Source of the DNA: Hanleya hanleyi | Taxonomy: Eukaryota > Mollusca > Polyplacophora > Lepidopleurida > Hanleyidae | Assembly (NCBI GenBank): GCA_036873755.1 | Contig: JAVTVY010019544.1 | Span: 1 to 64,000 of the forward strand | DNA length: 64,000 nucleotides | Direction of reading: 5' to 3' | Shown here: positions 12,038-23,049 of the stretch, one piece after another | Position numbering within the stretch: the first letter of the stretch is position 1 | Layout of the letters: each line of letters starts with the position of its first letter | The notes under the pieces: generated by a model | What the model saw: the letters and a program-made list of their open reading frames with translations, nothing else | Told to the model about the DNA's origin: nothing | Databases searched by the model: none | Program-made: the position numbers and the translations under genes

Positions 12038-12075
12038 TCTGTCTGTTACTTGGTGTTATGCTGGATTATTTGCAG

Positions 12076-14168
12076 GTGAAAGTGACATCTACCGTTCATT
12101 CTGTAAGCAAAAGACCGACAGCTCATTTGTGGAGACGACACAGTGTAAGCTGGCGAAAGAAATCATCAAGAAGGAAAATACTCTCATAATAATAGGTCAT
12201 TCGGGCTACGGAAAATCTTCATTTCTTAAGCATATATCAGCTTATCCTATGGGGGAATATCTCCCCATCCCCTGTAAAACTCCCACGGAAATAAAAACGT
12301 ACATCGACCGTATACATGGCACCAACAAACAACTGTTATTTGTGGTAGATGAACCTTTTGGGGCGTCACACATACAACAGAAGCTTGTATATTCCTGGAT
12401 CAACACGGTTAATTTAGAAATGTATCTTGGTATACACAAGTTTCTGTTTGCTACGAGATCTACTGTGTGGACCGACAGTGAGGTTCATCTTGCCACTAGT
12501 CCATTTTTCTGCAATAGAGTAGAATTCACCCCTGCCTGTTTAACAGATGGAGACAAAGTTGAAATGATCAGGAAATATTTGGGTATTTCGGGTAAACTAA
12601 CAGACAGAGAGATCGATACAATTGTAAGTATCAAGAACCCAGTAGCTTTCTGTCAATGTTGTAAACTGATGGGCGATGCTATAAAGGAAGATCAGTCAAG
12701 CGAAAATCTTGTTAAACTATTTGAAAAGCCATTTCGCTATCTCACGTCTGAGCTAGACAAAATAAAAGATAAAGAGACAGTCAAATACGCCACACTTTGT
12801 TTGGTCATGTTGTGTGGACATATCAAATGTAAAGAACTGACCGGTACGTTATCCAAGGTGTCATCTGATATCCGGGAGATAATTGAAGTTGTTTGGGAGG
12901 TGTGTGGCTGCACAGCTCTTCTGCAGGTAGCAGTCACAAATCTTCAGGACTGTGCAGAGAAATTATTGGGTACATTCCTCGAAAAAATACACACAACTAG
13001 AGAAGATTCTACTAAAACACAAGTGTACACATTCTCACACGATTCCATATACGAAGCCGTTATCATGCACTTCGGCAAGCGTCATTTCCGTTATTGTTTA
13101 CAATATTTACCTCCCGTCCTCCTTGTGAAGATTTCCCGTCCTCACTGCTATAAAAAGGTTGAATTCGAGTTTGTAGTTTGTGTACCTGATGAGGTAGAGA
13201 ACAACCAAGAATTGGCGAAAGTGTTCACGGATGAGGCCATTGTTGGAAACTGGGGCCGGCATGATGAATTTCTCAACCCATTTGTCCGAGAGGAAAACTT
13301 CCAACAAGTTTGGGTTAAGTATCTGAAGTCCTGTCCTGACAAACTGACCGCTTTCATCGAGACTAAATCATGGGATGGTACTTGTTTACGCCATCTATCT
13401 CTTCGTTCAGGTGCTCAAACTCTCTTCCGCTTTCTCAGTGATGATCTCGGTATTAATTGCACATGTCTGATCGACTCCAATGATTTCCTGTCTGTGACGG
13501 CATCACGTGACGACATAGACGAGTTCAGAAAGTTGATGACGTCACACAAACCAACCGACACACAAATACACCAGGCTTTCAACGCCGCCTGTAAACATGG
13601 AAGTATGAAAGTGTTGGAAATGTTCTTACAGGAAATAACAAAATATCGACTCGATGACGCAATAATAGCTACAGGAATGAAGGAAGCATGTTACAAAGGT
13701 AAAAGTGAAACAGTTGAGTATCTGTTAGATAGATATTACAGGCCGTGTAAGAAGGATAATTGTGGGTGTGGAGACGGGCTGAGGTGGGCTTCAATGGGAG
13801 GTCAAACTGAAATCCTCCTGCTTCTGTTGTCTCATGGGACTGATATAAACACCGCAGATAATAACGGAGCGACAGGTCTTCATTATTCTGCGAGACATGG
13901 ACTGATACCTACAGTGCAGAAACTTTTGGACCTCGGGGCTGACATAAACATCACTAATAATGAAGGGTGGTCAGGTCTTCATTATGCTGCGAGGTATGGA
14001 AAGACACAGACTGTACAGAAACTCCTGGATCATGGAGCGGACATAGACATCAAATCAAAGACAAACGAGACAGCTCTCGAGTTCGCTAAACAGAAAGGTC
14101 ACACGGAAATTGTGGATATTATCGCTAAACGTAGGTCCAATGGAAACACGTCGGCCCCAAGACAGTAA
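12076..14168 (+). CDS. STAND NTPase (nSTAND3-like) with C-terminal ankyrin repeats, last exon
   Basis: Large terminal exon opened by the acceptor TTATTTGCAG at 12,075 in phase 1; earlier exons are not recognised here. The first conserved block (SFVETTQCKLAKEII) leads to Walker A GHSGYGKS at 12,195-12,218. Walker B is LLFVVDE near 12,333-12,353, and a sensor-like ATRS lies near 12,450. A helical middle follows, then about four ankyrin repeats at about 13,761-14,145 (GLHYSARHG, GLHYAARYG, LLDHGADI). The stop is TAA at 14,166. STAND NTPases act as ATP- or GTP-driven signalling switches; ankyrin repeats bind partners. Invertebrate relatives often carry an N-terminal death-fold, TIR or HEPN-type effector, which would be encoded upstream. 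A role in immune-type sensing is inference. The frame is intact, with no ATG at its start, as expected of a downstream exon. Confidence 0.85.
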
Positions 14169-14235
14169 AACAATGTTCATGTATCTGTGATGTTTGTTTG
14201 TTGTGGTTTTCTGTATGTAATATAGCATGCAAATA

Positions 14236-14720
14236 TCAACCCCTAGGCTTTTTGGGACTTGTCCAGGTCCGGGGAGAGGCCATTTCGGCCCCCCTCTATA
14301 ATTATTTTTCTTACCCATTGAGTTAGGGGGCTAAAACTTACCTCACTATACTCTTGGGTCAATCTCTACTAGCAAATGTAAAACAATCCAAGATGGCCGC
14401 TTTGATGACGTCACAGTGACGTCATTTTCAAAAATTGCAATTTTTTGGTCGATTGTTTAGCCAGATTTATTTTATTTTTCAGTTACACAATTTCTCCGCA
14501 AAAACTGCGTGATAAATTAGTAAGTTTTTGCTTTTGAAGCAAAATGACGAAAACATCATTTTTCTGGTACCCCACTTGGCCGCCATCTTGAATTTACCCA
14601 TGATCCTCCACTCGGGGTTATGCAAATAGGCTCACAATGACCCCAATATGATAAAATATAAAGTCTCGGAGTGTCAGCTCTAGATTTTTTTGTCGTTCCG
14701 GAGATAGCGCTGAAAGCACA
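14236..14720 (+). mobile_element. MITE family M1 (piggyBac-like, TTAA), degraded copy
   Basis: Matches the complete copies at 28,884 and 62,330: CTTTTTGGGACTTGTCCAGG, AATTATTTTTCTTACCC, the paired TGACGTCA words near 14,403-14,428, GGCCGCCATCTTGAATTT, and GTCGTTCCGGAGATAGCG. The left TTAA has mutated and the 3' terminus is lost. It lies about 70 bp after the STAND stop codon and may fall in its 3' UTR. Confidence 0.75.
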
Positions 14721-15300
14721 AAACACATACAGAAGGTCAGAGATTAGAATGATCGGAATGGTGATAAACCAATTACAGTTATTTGGTCGTGCACGTCATA
14801 TATCGACATGTTCCTTGATAGTACAGAGAGAGAGAGATATATATATAACTATAAGTGGTCATCTGATTTTATCACACGGGTTTGATATAACCCAATATGG
14901 AACGGGATGGTAGGGATGACAGAAATAGGACGATAGTTAGGAATAAGGGCATTCAGGACTTATATTCCTGAATGTTTCAGAAATGTAGGCCACTGTTGGG
15001 TTTACTGTGTTTTCCTTCTGACAACCAGTGCTATTTCCGGACTATTCCGGAATTTCAATTAACTTAAGAAGTTTTTGCGAATGTAGTCTCTCCCGCATTT
15101 TCACTGAAATCGCCATTTCCATGCCCCATTCATGTGGTGAAGTATTTCCTTCACGCATTGGAAACATTATCGACCTGCTGGATTGTTGTTAAATTGGAGC
15201 GATATGGATTGTTGTTAAATTGGAGCGATATGCAAGAGATGGGAACATCTGACGATGAAAAAGCAACCATATGACTCTAAAGAAAGGCATCCCTCGGCAC
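14721..15300. other. no gene; 26-bp tandem duplication
   Basis: The unit at 15,179-15,204 (TGGATTGTTGTTAAATTGGA and onwards) is repeated exactly at 15,205-15,230. A GA/TA microsatellite lies near 14,825-14,850. Nothing else recognised. Confidence 0.5.
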
Positions 15301-15339
15301 CTAACATTCAGACCCGAGAATTCCGTGGATTCTCGAACG

Positions 15340-15490
15340 TAGCCTTTATAGTATCTTAGCCGCGAGTTTATTGCAGATGTTCATGTGGAGACTATGAAGT
15401 ATCCGCACGGCCCCCTAGCACCGCCTTAAGCAGAATTAGATACGCTAGCTCGGGAGCTCTGATGACAGATCAGCTCAATCAACTCATCTG
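15340..15490 (+). repeat. diverged fragment of the retroelement 3' end
   Basis: TGTTCATGTGGAGACTATGA, CGCACGGCCCCCTAGCACC and TTAAGCAGAATTAGATAC line up with 840-910 and 5,745-5,830. Too diverged to set limits. Confidence 0.5.
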
Positions 15491-15841
15491 ATGTTAATAG
15501 ATGGGCATCGTGGACGTCTGATGGGATAAACGTATCAAATTGGGTAAACCTGGTAAATGCAGGAATACCCAGAGAACTAACCTGTAAATGCCCGACGTCG
15601 TACAGCTTAAATTTCCCACCAAAAACAATGAACCTACATATATTTGTCGAGTGACAAACCCGTTGAAATTGAGGCTATTATCGAGGAAATCCTTGATTCC
15701 GAGTACTGGAGACTTGATAAACAAAAATGGTAAAAACTAATATTAGATATGCAAAATATCTTTGTCGTACGATGCATTGTCGCTAGAATTCTTAACCTTT
15801 AGAAAGTGAGACATTTTTCAGGTTTCACGTTTAATACGACA
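15491..15841. other. no recognisable feature
   Basis: Unique-looking AT-rich sequence without a convincing frame or repeat. Confidence 0.4.
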
Positions 15842-16180
15842 TAAAGACAAATTATCATATTGGGGTCATTTTCAGCTTATTTGCATACTCCTTGAAGCAG
15901 AAAATCGCGGGTAAATAAAAAATGGCGGCGGTGAGGGTGTGTTTTACTTTTTTTTACACATGAAAGTGTTCAAAATTAATTCATCTCACAAAAGATTTGT
16001 TAATATATTACGAACTTTTGCCGAGGGAAATAGCATGAATATAAAAATTCGGAAAATCCGATCGAAATCGACCAAACATTCACTTTTAGGGCAGGGCGCA
16101 GGGCGGCCATCTTGGAGATTGTTTACATTTACAGGGGGGGGGGGAGGGGAGAAGGTACACGTATAGTCTGGCCTAAATAC
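15842..16180 (-). mobile_element. MITE family M1, partial reverse copy
   Basis: ATTATCATATTGGGGTCATT, TTTGCATACTCC, GGCCATCTTGGA and a G-run occur in the order expected for the reverse complement of M1. Both termini are missing. Confidence 0.55.
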
Positions 16181-16612
16181 AGCAGTGAATTAAGTTGGTT
16201 ATTGCATAGGTAAAAGATCATTTTTAATCCCTCTCCTGGATTTCCATTCCTCGCTCAGAGTAGTAGAACATGTTCACTTTTAAAAGTGAGAATCTGCTTA
16301 AACATTCGGTAATAATTTGTGAGACTAAGATAAGACAACTCCTGAATTAAAAACAGGCAGTCACCATACTATTGGTAGAAATAGTGTGTAATTCGTGTAT
16401 GCACCTTGTATCATTGGGTTAGTATGGGAAAGAGTCCGTCTTCACGTTTAAAGCTCAGTAGACTGACTTCCCAAGGTCAAACGTTCTTTCATTTACCATA
16501 CAAAACAGAATTTATATAATTCTTGCGAAATAAGGAATAAAGATTGAGGGGGGAGAGGGGTCATCGTACTTGTTCTTAATTGGCAGCAGTTTATCAGATG
16601 AATGGGACCTTT
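16181..16612. other. no recognisable feature
   Basis: No gene or repeat recognised. Confidence 0.4.
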
Positions 16613-16890
16613 GAAGCCTTATTGTGGAGCGGGTAGGACTGGGGAAGCCTTATCCTCGAGCGGGTAGGACTGGGGAAGCCTTATCCAGGAGCGGGTAGGA
16701 CTGGCGAAGCCTTATCCGGGAGCGGGTAGGACTGGGGAAGCCTTACTTAGGAGCGGGTAGGACTGGGGAAGCCTTATCCAGGAGCGGGTATGGCAGGGGA
16801 AGCCTTATCCAGGAGCGGATAGGACTGGGGAAGCCTTATCCAGGAGCGGGTGGGACTGGGGAAGCCTTATACAGGAGCGGTAGGACTGGG
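16613..16890 (+). repeat. 31-bp minisatellite, 9 copies
   Basis: Units of the form AAGCCTTATCCAGGAGCGGG plus TAGGACTGGGG. Variation is mainly in the four bases after CCTTA. The last unit has lost one G. No spacers. Confidence 0.9.
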
Positions 16891-17001
16891 GAAATTAGGA
16901 AAATATTCTTGGGGATTTCCCAAGACTTTTGTAAGGCTGCATTTTTGCCGGAGTTGAGCTATGTAACAAAAGTTGTATAAATGACCATAACATCAGAAGT
17001 A

Positions 17002-17280
17002 TTACTGATCATAACAGAAAGTGCATCTACAAATATCACCATCCCATTTACTTATTAACATTTTGAACTCCTTCAGTGTGAGTGCTCTTTTAATATATAG
17101 ATCAAGTGAATTCCATATATAGAGTGGCTCCAGAGTACTTGAATACATTGAAAGTGGGCGGAAATGTATTTTGCTATGCGAGATACTCAAGGTTTCGTCT
17201 CTGACTAAAAACCAAATCTTGACGTTGTGGAGATGGAATTTCTCTGCTGAGCACCGAAAGATAACAATACAAATACACAA
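17002..17280 (-). pseudogene. LINE reverse transcriptase C-terminal fragment
   Basis: The frame ends with LYIWNSLDLYIKRALTL, then EFKMLISKWDG and a CRCTFC tail before the stop. This is the usual close of many animal non-LTR ORF2 proteins: IWNSL, a helix, then W-G and a Cys cluster. Only about 90 codons remain open. Sequence further upstream on the minus strand is frameshifted, so this is a dead 5'-truncated copy. Identification rests on motif order, not on a search. Confidence 0.55.
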
Positions 17281-18300
17281 CGTTTTGCAGATCCATCCGT
17301 CCTAACAACTCAATTCTCTCCCGTGCGACTTCTGTATGGAAACTATGAATTCGTGATCCTGCATCATTTTCTCTTGTTCTGGTCTTTCAGCATCCCGTCA
17401 TAGATCTGATAGCAGTCGAAATGCATCAAATTTAAAGAAAGGAAACCTAACATTGCTCCCAAAAACATTTGTACATTTTTCCGTAATTTGAGAAAAGCAA
17501 TTTGTTGATTGTTTCTGATTCTTTCGAGCTCTGTCTGTTAGTTTCTTCTACTAATACAATATGTCACTTATGCTTACTTTGCAATAATCAATCAGAGATA
17601 CGATGGTGCATGACTTTACCTTCGGTTTATGCCTATTTGTTCCTTAGCAAATGTACGAATACAAACTCCTAGCTGTATATTAGGTATATTAAAACAATAT
17701 GTCCTTAACGTATGTGCCCCAAATGTATGATTAGTGGTATCGGAATTGACTTAATTCAAGCGAATGCGAGTGGTTGACATCCATTATCCGTCACAGCAAA
17801 TTTTAATGTTGTGAGTAGTATACAAGTTGTTCGACATTACCGTAGTTTCCAAGGCACTGATGATATCAACCAATCAGGTGTTTTATTCAGCATCCAATAA
17901 GCACTCATTTAACTCCTTTCTTTGTTTTCTGGTATCAGTCAGTCAGCATCCCCTATCGAAAGCAGAATATGTTAATTTTCCACATTCTAGATTATGTGGA
18001 GCACCATCACAAGACACATAGACGAATATACTGTTAGCAATAAAACTGTCGTACATCAGTGCAATTGTTCAAACGATTATCTGTTCATTTTTCTCTTTTC
18101 ATTGATTATTGGTATCCCGTTTGATTATAACACATACATGACAGGGATATTGATGTTTTGGTAGGTTTCAACAGTTTAGGTAGTCCAACTCGGTTTCTAA
18201 CTCCCTCCTCCCTCAACCATCAACCCCGCTCTTAATTTTCTACGGTTTCTTTGTATTTTCTATGAACTTGTATCCTTTGTATTTTCTCCCATACTCTTTT
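17281..18300. other. no recognisable feature
   Basis: AT-rich, no convincing gene. The first part may be decayed LINE sequence continuing from 17,280. Confidence 0.4.
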
Positions 18301-18549
18301 TGTGCGCATTGATATATTTTCTGTAAACAATGTGAGCAATCAAATGTGATGCTTCAGTTTAAATGGATTATGAGGCAACATTTTTGACTGGTGACATATC
18401 CTTACCATTATACTGTGAATATCGACGGTTGTCTTTAGTGAAGTCAACACCTTGAAAGATTTGGGTAGTTTTTGTTCCAAATTTTTCTAGCTGTTCGGCA
18501 ATATCAATAGGAATCTAAGTCTCGATGTTCGGCAATTCTAATGATGCGT
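18301..18549 (-). pseudogene. duplicated pseudo-exon segment, copy 1 (interrupted by a MITE)
   Basis: Nearly the same as 22,738-22,986. On the minus strand both copies share a frame with LELPNIET and IPIDIAE, ending at a donor-like site (GTAAGG, complement at 18,400-18,405). This copy has an in-frame stop (TAG) after LPNIET but keeps the downstream frame (QIFQGVDF) that is shifted in the other copy. The parent protein is not recognised. The MITE at 18,550 cuts it off. Confidence 0.5.
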
Positions 18550-18745
18550 TTAACCCTACCTGGCCTGGTTTGAGCGGGGGGGATGGAGGCTACCGTTTTT
18601 TCTGCGCTCTCTCCAGAATGACAAAAAATGGAGAGCTGAAACTCCGCGACTTTATAGTTTTATCATATTGGAGTCATTATGAGCCTATTTGCATAACACC
18701 CCCCCACGAGCAGAGGATCATGAGAAAATTCAAGATGGCCCAACT
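18550..18745 (-). mobile_element. MITE family M1, truncated reverse copy with an empty-site partner
   Basis: TTAA at 18,550-18,553 is followed by CCCTACCTGGCCTGG, the terminal inverted repeat of M1. ATTTGCATAACACCCCCCC and AAATTCAAGATGGCC follow in reverse order. The uninterrupted duplicate at 22,983-22,986 reads GCGTTTAATGGG and represents the site without insertion. The far end is truncated near 18,745. Confidence 0.8.
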
Positions 18746-18990
18746 GCTAAATCTATTCACTTTTCCCCATGACAAACACTACCAGTATTCACAGTATAAA
18801 AAAATAGTTGCGGTCACCGAGCACTTTCTGTTATTATTTTGAAATAGATGGTTCAGCGCCTATCTCATGTAGGTCTACATGCCTTTTATTATTGTTCAAC
18901 TTTGTTGTTTTTGAAGTAACAGGATTAGCACCTCACTCGAGAAAATTCTTTGTGTTAATATTCAACTTTGCCTTGATTGGAGAGTAGTCA
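18746..18990 (+). repeat. dispersed repeat related to 25,736-26,130
   Basis: ACAAACACTACCAGTATTCA, TATTATTTTGAAATAGAT and TTGTTTTTGAAGTAAC occur in the same order at 25,765-25,910. Degenerate internal units start CTCACTC and end CTTTGTGTTAAT. Confidence 0.7.
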
Positions 18991-19692
18991 TAATTCGGCG
19001 CAATTTTTTTTGAAATAAAATTGTGAATTCTGAATTTTACGATTTGAGTTTGATGTTTTAATAATATGAATTTCGTTTACATTTGAACATGCGCGATGGA
19101 AAGTTAATTATATTTTGGATGTCAAGTTTATCGAGAAAATCCTGTAAAAGGTTCTTTTTGGCCTAGAAATTGATTTTGTTCCTTTTTGGAAACGATAACT
19201 TTTTTATCTATGGCGGACCACGTGGTCATCCGGTAAAAATATACATGGACAATTCTGTACTCTCCTAGTTTAGGGGGGTAGGGGGGCTAGCGGGAAAATA
19301 GGCGTACTAGCGAAATGCCGTCATCGTGACGTCATTATCATTGAAAAGAATAAACTAACATATTCGTGCCAGGTTGTAAATAACAACGAATTGATTTTTT
19401 TATCAATTTTTTTTATCAAAAAGCATATCTTGTACCGAAATGAAATTAACACGAGTGGAACATGATTATATAATAACGAAATTAATATCGGAATGAATTT
19501 GACACTGCAGTGAATAGTGATTCAACGGTGTGAAATGCTTCGAGTTTGATGAAGCATGACTAATTTGTCATGGCTAAAATTTAGACCTAGATCCAGATCC
19601 AACGATATCCAAAGATATATTTGGATTTTGTCTACCTACAAAAACCTACACCTGAACTGTATTTAAGTTCTTGAAATCGTTTCAAGCTGTGA
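18991..19692. other. no recognisable feature
   Basis: AT-rich, with a G-rich patch near 19,275 and one CRE-like TGACGTCA near 19,328. No gene seen. Confidence 0.4.
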
Positions 19693-20535
19693 CTATTGTA
19701 TCCGAAGGGCGATACTTGCGCCACTCTCTCTGATACCGAGCCCGATATACTAGCAGAGACAATGTCACACGAACTTGGAAAGCTTCATAATTGGTTCTCC
19801 TGTAACAAACTCTCTTTAAATGTGAAGAAAACTAAATACATGTTCTTCAAGCCAAACAGACATGCCAATACTACTACCCCCAAAATATCTATATTTGACT
19901 CCGAAATTGAATCCGTTGCCATCTTCAAATTCCTTGGTATCCATTTTAACGATAAACTAAACTGGCAAACTCATATAGATGAATTGACCTCCAAAATCTC
20001 GAGAAATATTGGTGTTATCAATAATGTACGACACTGCCTTAACAGGAAAACCTTGATCATACTATATTATTCCCTATTTTATTCCCATATATCTTATTGC
20101 AACATAGTATGGGGTAACACGTTCCCAACACACCTCAGGCCTCTTGTCATGCTCCAAAAAAGACTTATTCGCTTAATAACTTCCAGTAACAAATACGCCC
20201 ATACCAGTCCATTACTTGAGCAATTAAACATTCTTCCGTTTCATCAAATCAATGACTATCTGGTATTGTTATTTATCTACAAATATCTCCACACACCACT
20301 CTCCCTACCGACCATATTTATAAATTACTTTACAAAACTATCAGAAGTCCACTGCTACCCCACCCGCCAATCCGACCTTAATCTCTACAGAACACGCGTG
20401 GTTTCAAATCTATCATATTATTCTACGAAAGCGAAAGCACCGCGTATGTGGAACTCACTGCCCACTGACATAAAAGCCTCCGCATCATATTCACTTTTCA
20501 AATCCCGTTTAAAGAACTACCTTGTTAAATGCTAA
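19693..20535 (+). pseudogene. non-LTR retrotransposon reverse transcriptase, C-terminal 280 residues
   Basis: The frame starts just after where the catalytic YADD would lie (GDTCATLSDTEPD). It continues through the thumb region WFSCNKLSLNVKKTKYMFF, FKFLGIHFNDKLNW, then SYCNIVWG, and ends in the KAPRMWNSLP and FKSRLKNYL close typical of Jockey/CR1-group ORF2. The fingers/palm part and the endonuclease are absent: a stop lies directly upstream at 19,690. The copy is therefore 5'-truncated, as expected from abortive reverse transcription, but the remaining frame is fully open, which argues for a fairly recent insertion. It cannot be active by itself. Confidence 0.85.
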
Positions 20536-21110
20536 CTCCAAACTAACTATATATTGATAATGGTCATATTTATCTAAGTATTGGAGGGTGTATACACTAT
20601 AATACACAACGAAAGCTGCTAACAGCCCAACTTAAGCCTTTTTTAAAATTATTTTGCATGTTTATCTATTAGCTTACATTACCTGAAGCTGTACATACAC
20701 TATCTATAGAACCCATTTTTAATTTAGTGAAGAAATAAACCTTTTTTGTACATAACTGTATTGTTAATCATCTGCTCCATCGAGCTCCCAGAGTTGCCAA
20801 TGTGGCAGAACTTAAGTGCAGTACCGAGAGCTCGATCATCTATTCACCATATATATATATAGATTAAATGATCACAGTAAAAACTGCCTTTATATATATA
20901 TATACATATCGTAAGTAATTACAGCAGAAACTATATTCATGCTTGTATCTTTTCATACCCTGCAGTAGCCAGTCGTTTACTTACTTAAACTATTATCAGC
21001 TCGGGATAGAACACGCCCCTGGGGTTTTATTCCCGCCATTTATACAGCCGTACTCGATATTATGTTTGTATATACATTATTGAAATGGTGAATAAACAAT
21101 CAATCAATCA
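20536..21110 (+). mobile_element. 3' UTR and tail of the truncated LINE
   Basis: The segment after the stop codon runs to AATAAACAATCAATCAATCA at 21,091-21,110, a short-repeat tail of the kind that ends CR1/L2-like LINEs. TA microsatellites lie near 20,850-20,905. A target duplication could not be identified. Confidence 0.65.
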
Positions 21111-22356
21111 GAAATTATATTTTCTTTCAAAATATAGATATGATCATTTTGTTACCTGCTTCCTTTTTTTTGGTCATATGACGGCAGATTACAGCCTTAT
21201 TGTCGGCTATTCATTTGAGAACCTGAAGTGTTGAATGAACAACGCTATTATATTTTTTGCTCAAAACTGGACCAATTACGCCTACGCCCCATTGACCAGT
21301 CTTGGTTTCCGATTACAGACTGACTAATTCGTTGCACAGCATGCCGCTTGATGGCACTTAACCCGAGAGCGAGTATAAATTGACGCTTTTGCCCTGTTAA
21401 TTATAGCGTTCCGCTTGATCGGTAACTGACCCAGCGTTCATTTACTTGCCAAGTACACATCTTGTATGTGATTTACCGGTTTCTAAAGTAATGGGCAATT
21501 CGCTGTGTGTTAGACATCTGTCTTCCTTAGATAAATCTCAATGCTGCAATTTCAATCGATAGCATGTTGGGTCCAGTTAAATTGTACACAGCGCGGTCGA
21601 CGAGTGACAATCAAACCGGTGATAAGCAATTATGTCGAGGAGAAAAACGGGGCAATTATCAGAATACTGCAGGAATGGATCCGCTCTAAATAATTCGCCA
21701 TGTTAACCGGGTTTATCAATACTCAAAATAACAAATCTAACTTTAACAGCATACCAGAATCACACCGATTTGACAGACATTCGGTCCGGTATCGGCATTA
21801 ACCGAAAAATGCTCCAATCTTCCCTTATAAAAATGAAACGAGAAAATCTAGATTAACGTGTTTTGATGTTTATTCATAATCCCAATTTCAGGCATTTGGT
21901 CCGATCAAAATTGTAAAGTTCATACTTGATCCGATTAACATAGACAGTACAAACCGATCGTATTATAGCCATGGGAATTATCACCCGGGGAAGACCCTTT
22001 ACCGCCAAAGATAGCGTCCATCGAATAACTTATTCGGTTCGATAATCAATTTATAACAGAAATACCGCTAAATGTAACATTAAATTTCAACTCGCCGACT
22101 ACCGTACTCTGATGGAAGAGTTTAATCGATTGCGTACGAGAGTCATCTCAACACAAGAATATTTTACATCGTTTTATTTTCGTGACGTAATAGAGATACA
22201 CGTATCGAGCACAGCGGCCCGAACAAGAATATCAAAGCCAAGAGTGATGTCTGATGTAATATGGCGGTACCTAGAAATCCTCCTGCGTATATTCGGGGAT
22301 ACGATCAGGTGCACGCTGCACGAAAATAAATCCACGATGGCCTCAATTAATTTAAT
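21111..22356. other. no recognisable feature
   Basis: No convincing gene, RNA or repeat recognised. Confidence 0.4.
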
Positions 22357-22440
22357 CAAAGATGGCCGTCGCCTTGAAATCCAAGATGGCCGCCGTCTTG
22401 AAATTCAAGATGGCCGCCGCCTTGAAATCCAAAATGGCGC
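22357..22440 (+). repeat. 24-bp tandem repeat of AAGATGGCCGCC units
   Basis: Three full copies and part of a fourth of CAAGATGGCCGCCGCCTTGA plus AATC, with another AAGATGGCCGC at 22,492. Similar AAGATGGC words occur inside the M1 MITEs. They resemble YY1-type sites, but no function is shown. Confidence 0.7.
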
Positions 22441-22737
22441 AAACGGCCGACGCACCTTTCGTACAAGTTTTTTCTCATCGAAATATAAATTCAAGATGGC
22501 CGCAATTAAAGTCTTCAACAAGCACGTGTCAAGATTACCCAACATGGGATCGATTGGGGTCTCCAACTTACTCGTTAATAGTACAATCAACTCCCAAATG
22601 TATTATCTTTAAATATATTTAACCGCGATAGAATATCTGATCTTATAGGCAAGCCTAACAGTGTTTATATCAGAGTATCTGGATCGACGCTTCATTCGTG
22701 CACATGCTTTGTGTTAATGTCAAATTGTGTCTATATT

Positions 22738-23000
22738 TGTGCGCAATGATATATTTTCTGCAAACGATGTGAGCAATCAAATGTGATGTTTCAGTTTAAA
22801 TGGATTATGAGACATCATTTTTGACTGGTGACATATCCTTACCATTGTACTGTAAATATCGACGGTAGTCTTCAGTCGAAACACCTGAAAGATTTGGGTA
22901 GTTTTTGTTCTCAATTTTTCTAGATGTTCGGCAATGTCAATAGGAATCTCCGTCTCGATGTTCGGCAATTCTAATGGTGCGTTTAATGGGATCAATTTGC
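22738..23000 (-). pseudogene. duplicated pseudo-exon, copy 2 (uninterrupted)
   Basis: On the minus strand an acceptor-like TATGTTACAG precedes an open stretch at 23,000-22,843, followed by the donor-like GTAAGG. The frame reads KLIPLNAPLELPNIET then IPIDIAEHLEKLR, and is shifted after QIFQ compared with the copy at 18.4 kb. Together the two copies imply an original exon of about 158 bp. The family is not recognised. It holds the empty target site of the MITE at 18,550. Confidence 0.45.
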
Positions 23001-23049
23001 CTGTAACATATGAAAATTGCGAAAATAACGTACCAACTACAGCTAACAA

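Noticed and set aside
22112..22612. 166-codon frame across the 24-bp GGCCGCC repeat
   Set aside because: A 24-bp unit keeps the frame open by length; the repeated GRRLEIQD is a repeat translation, and flanks have no domain.
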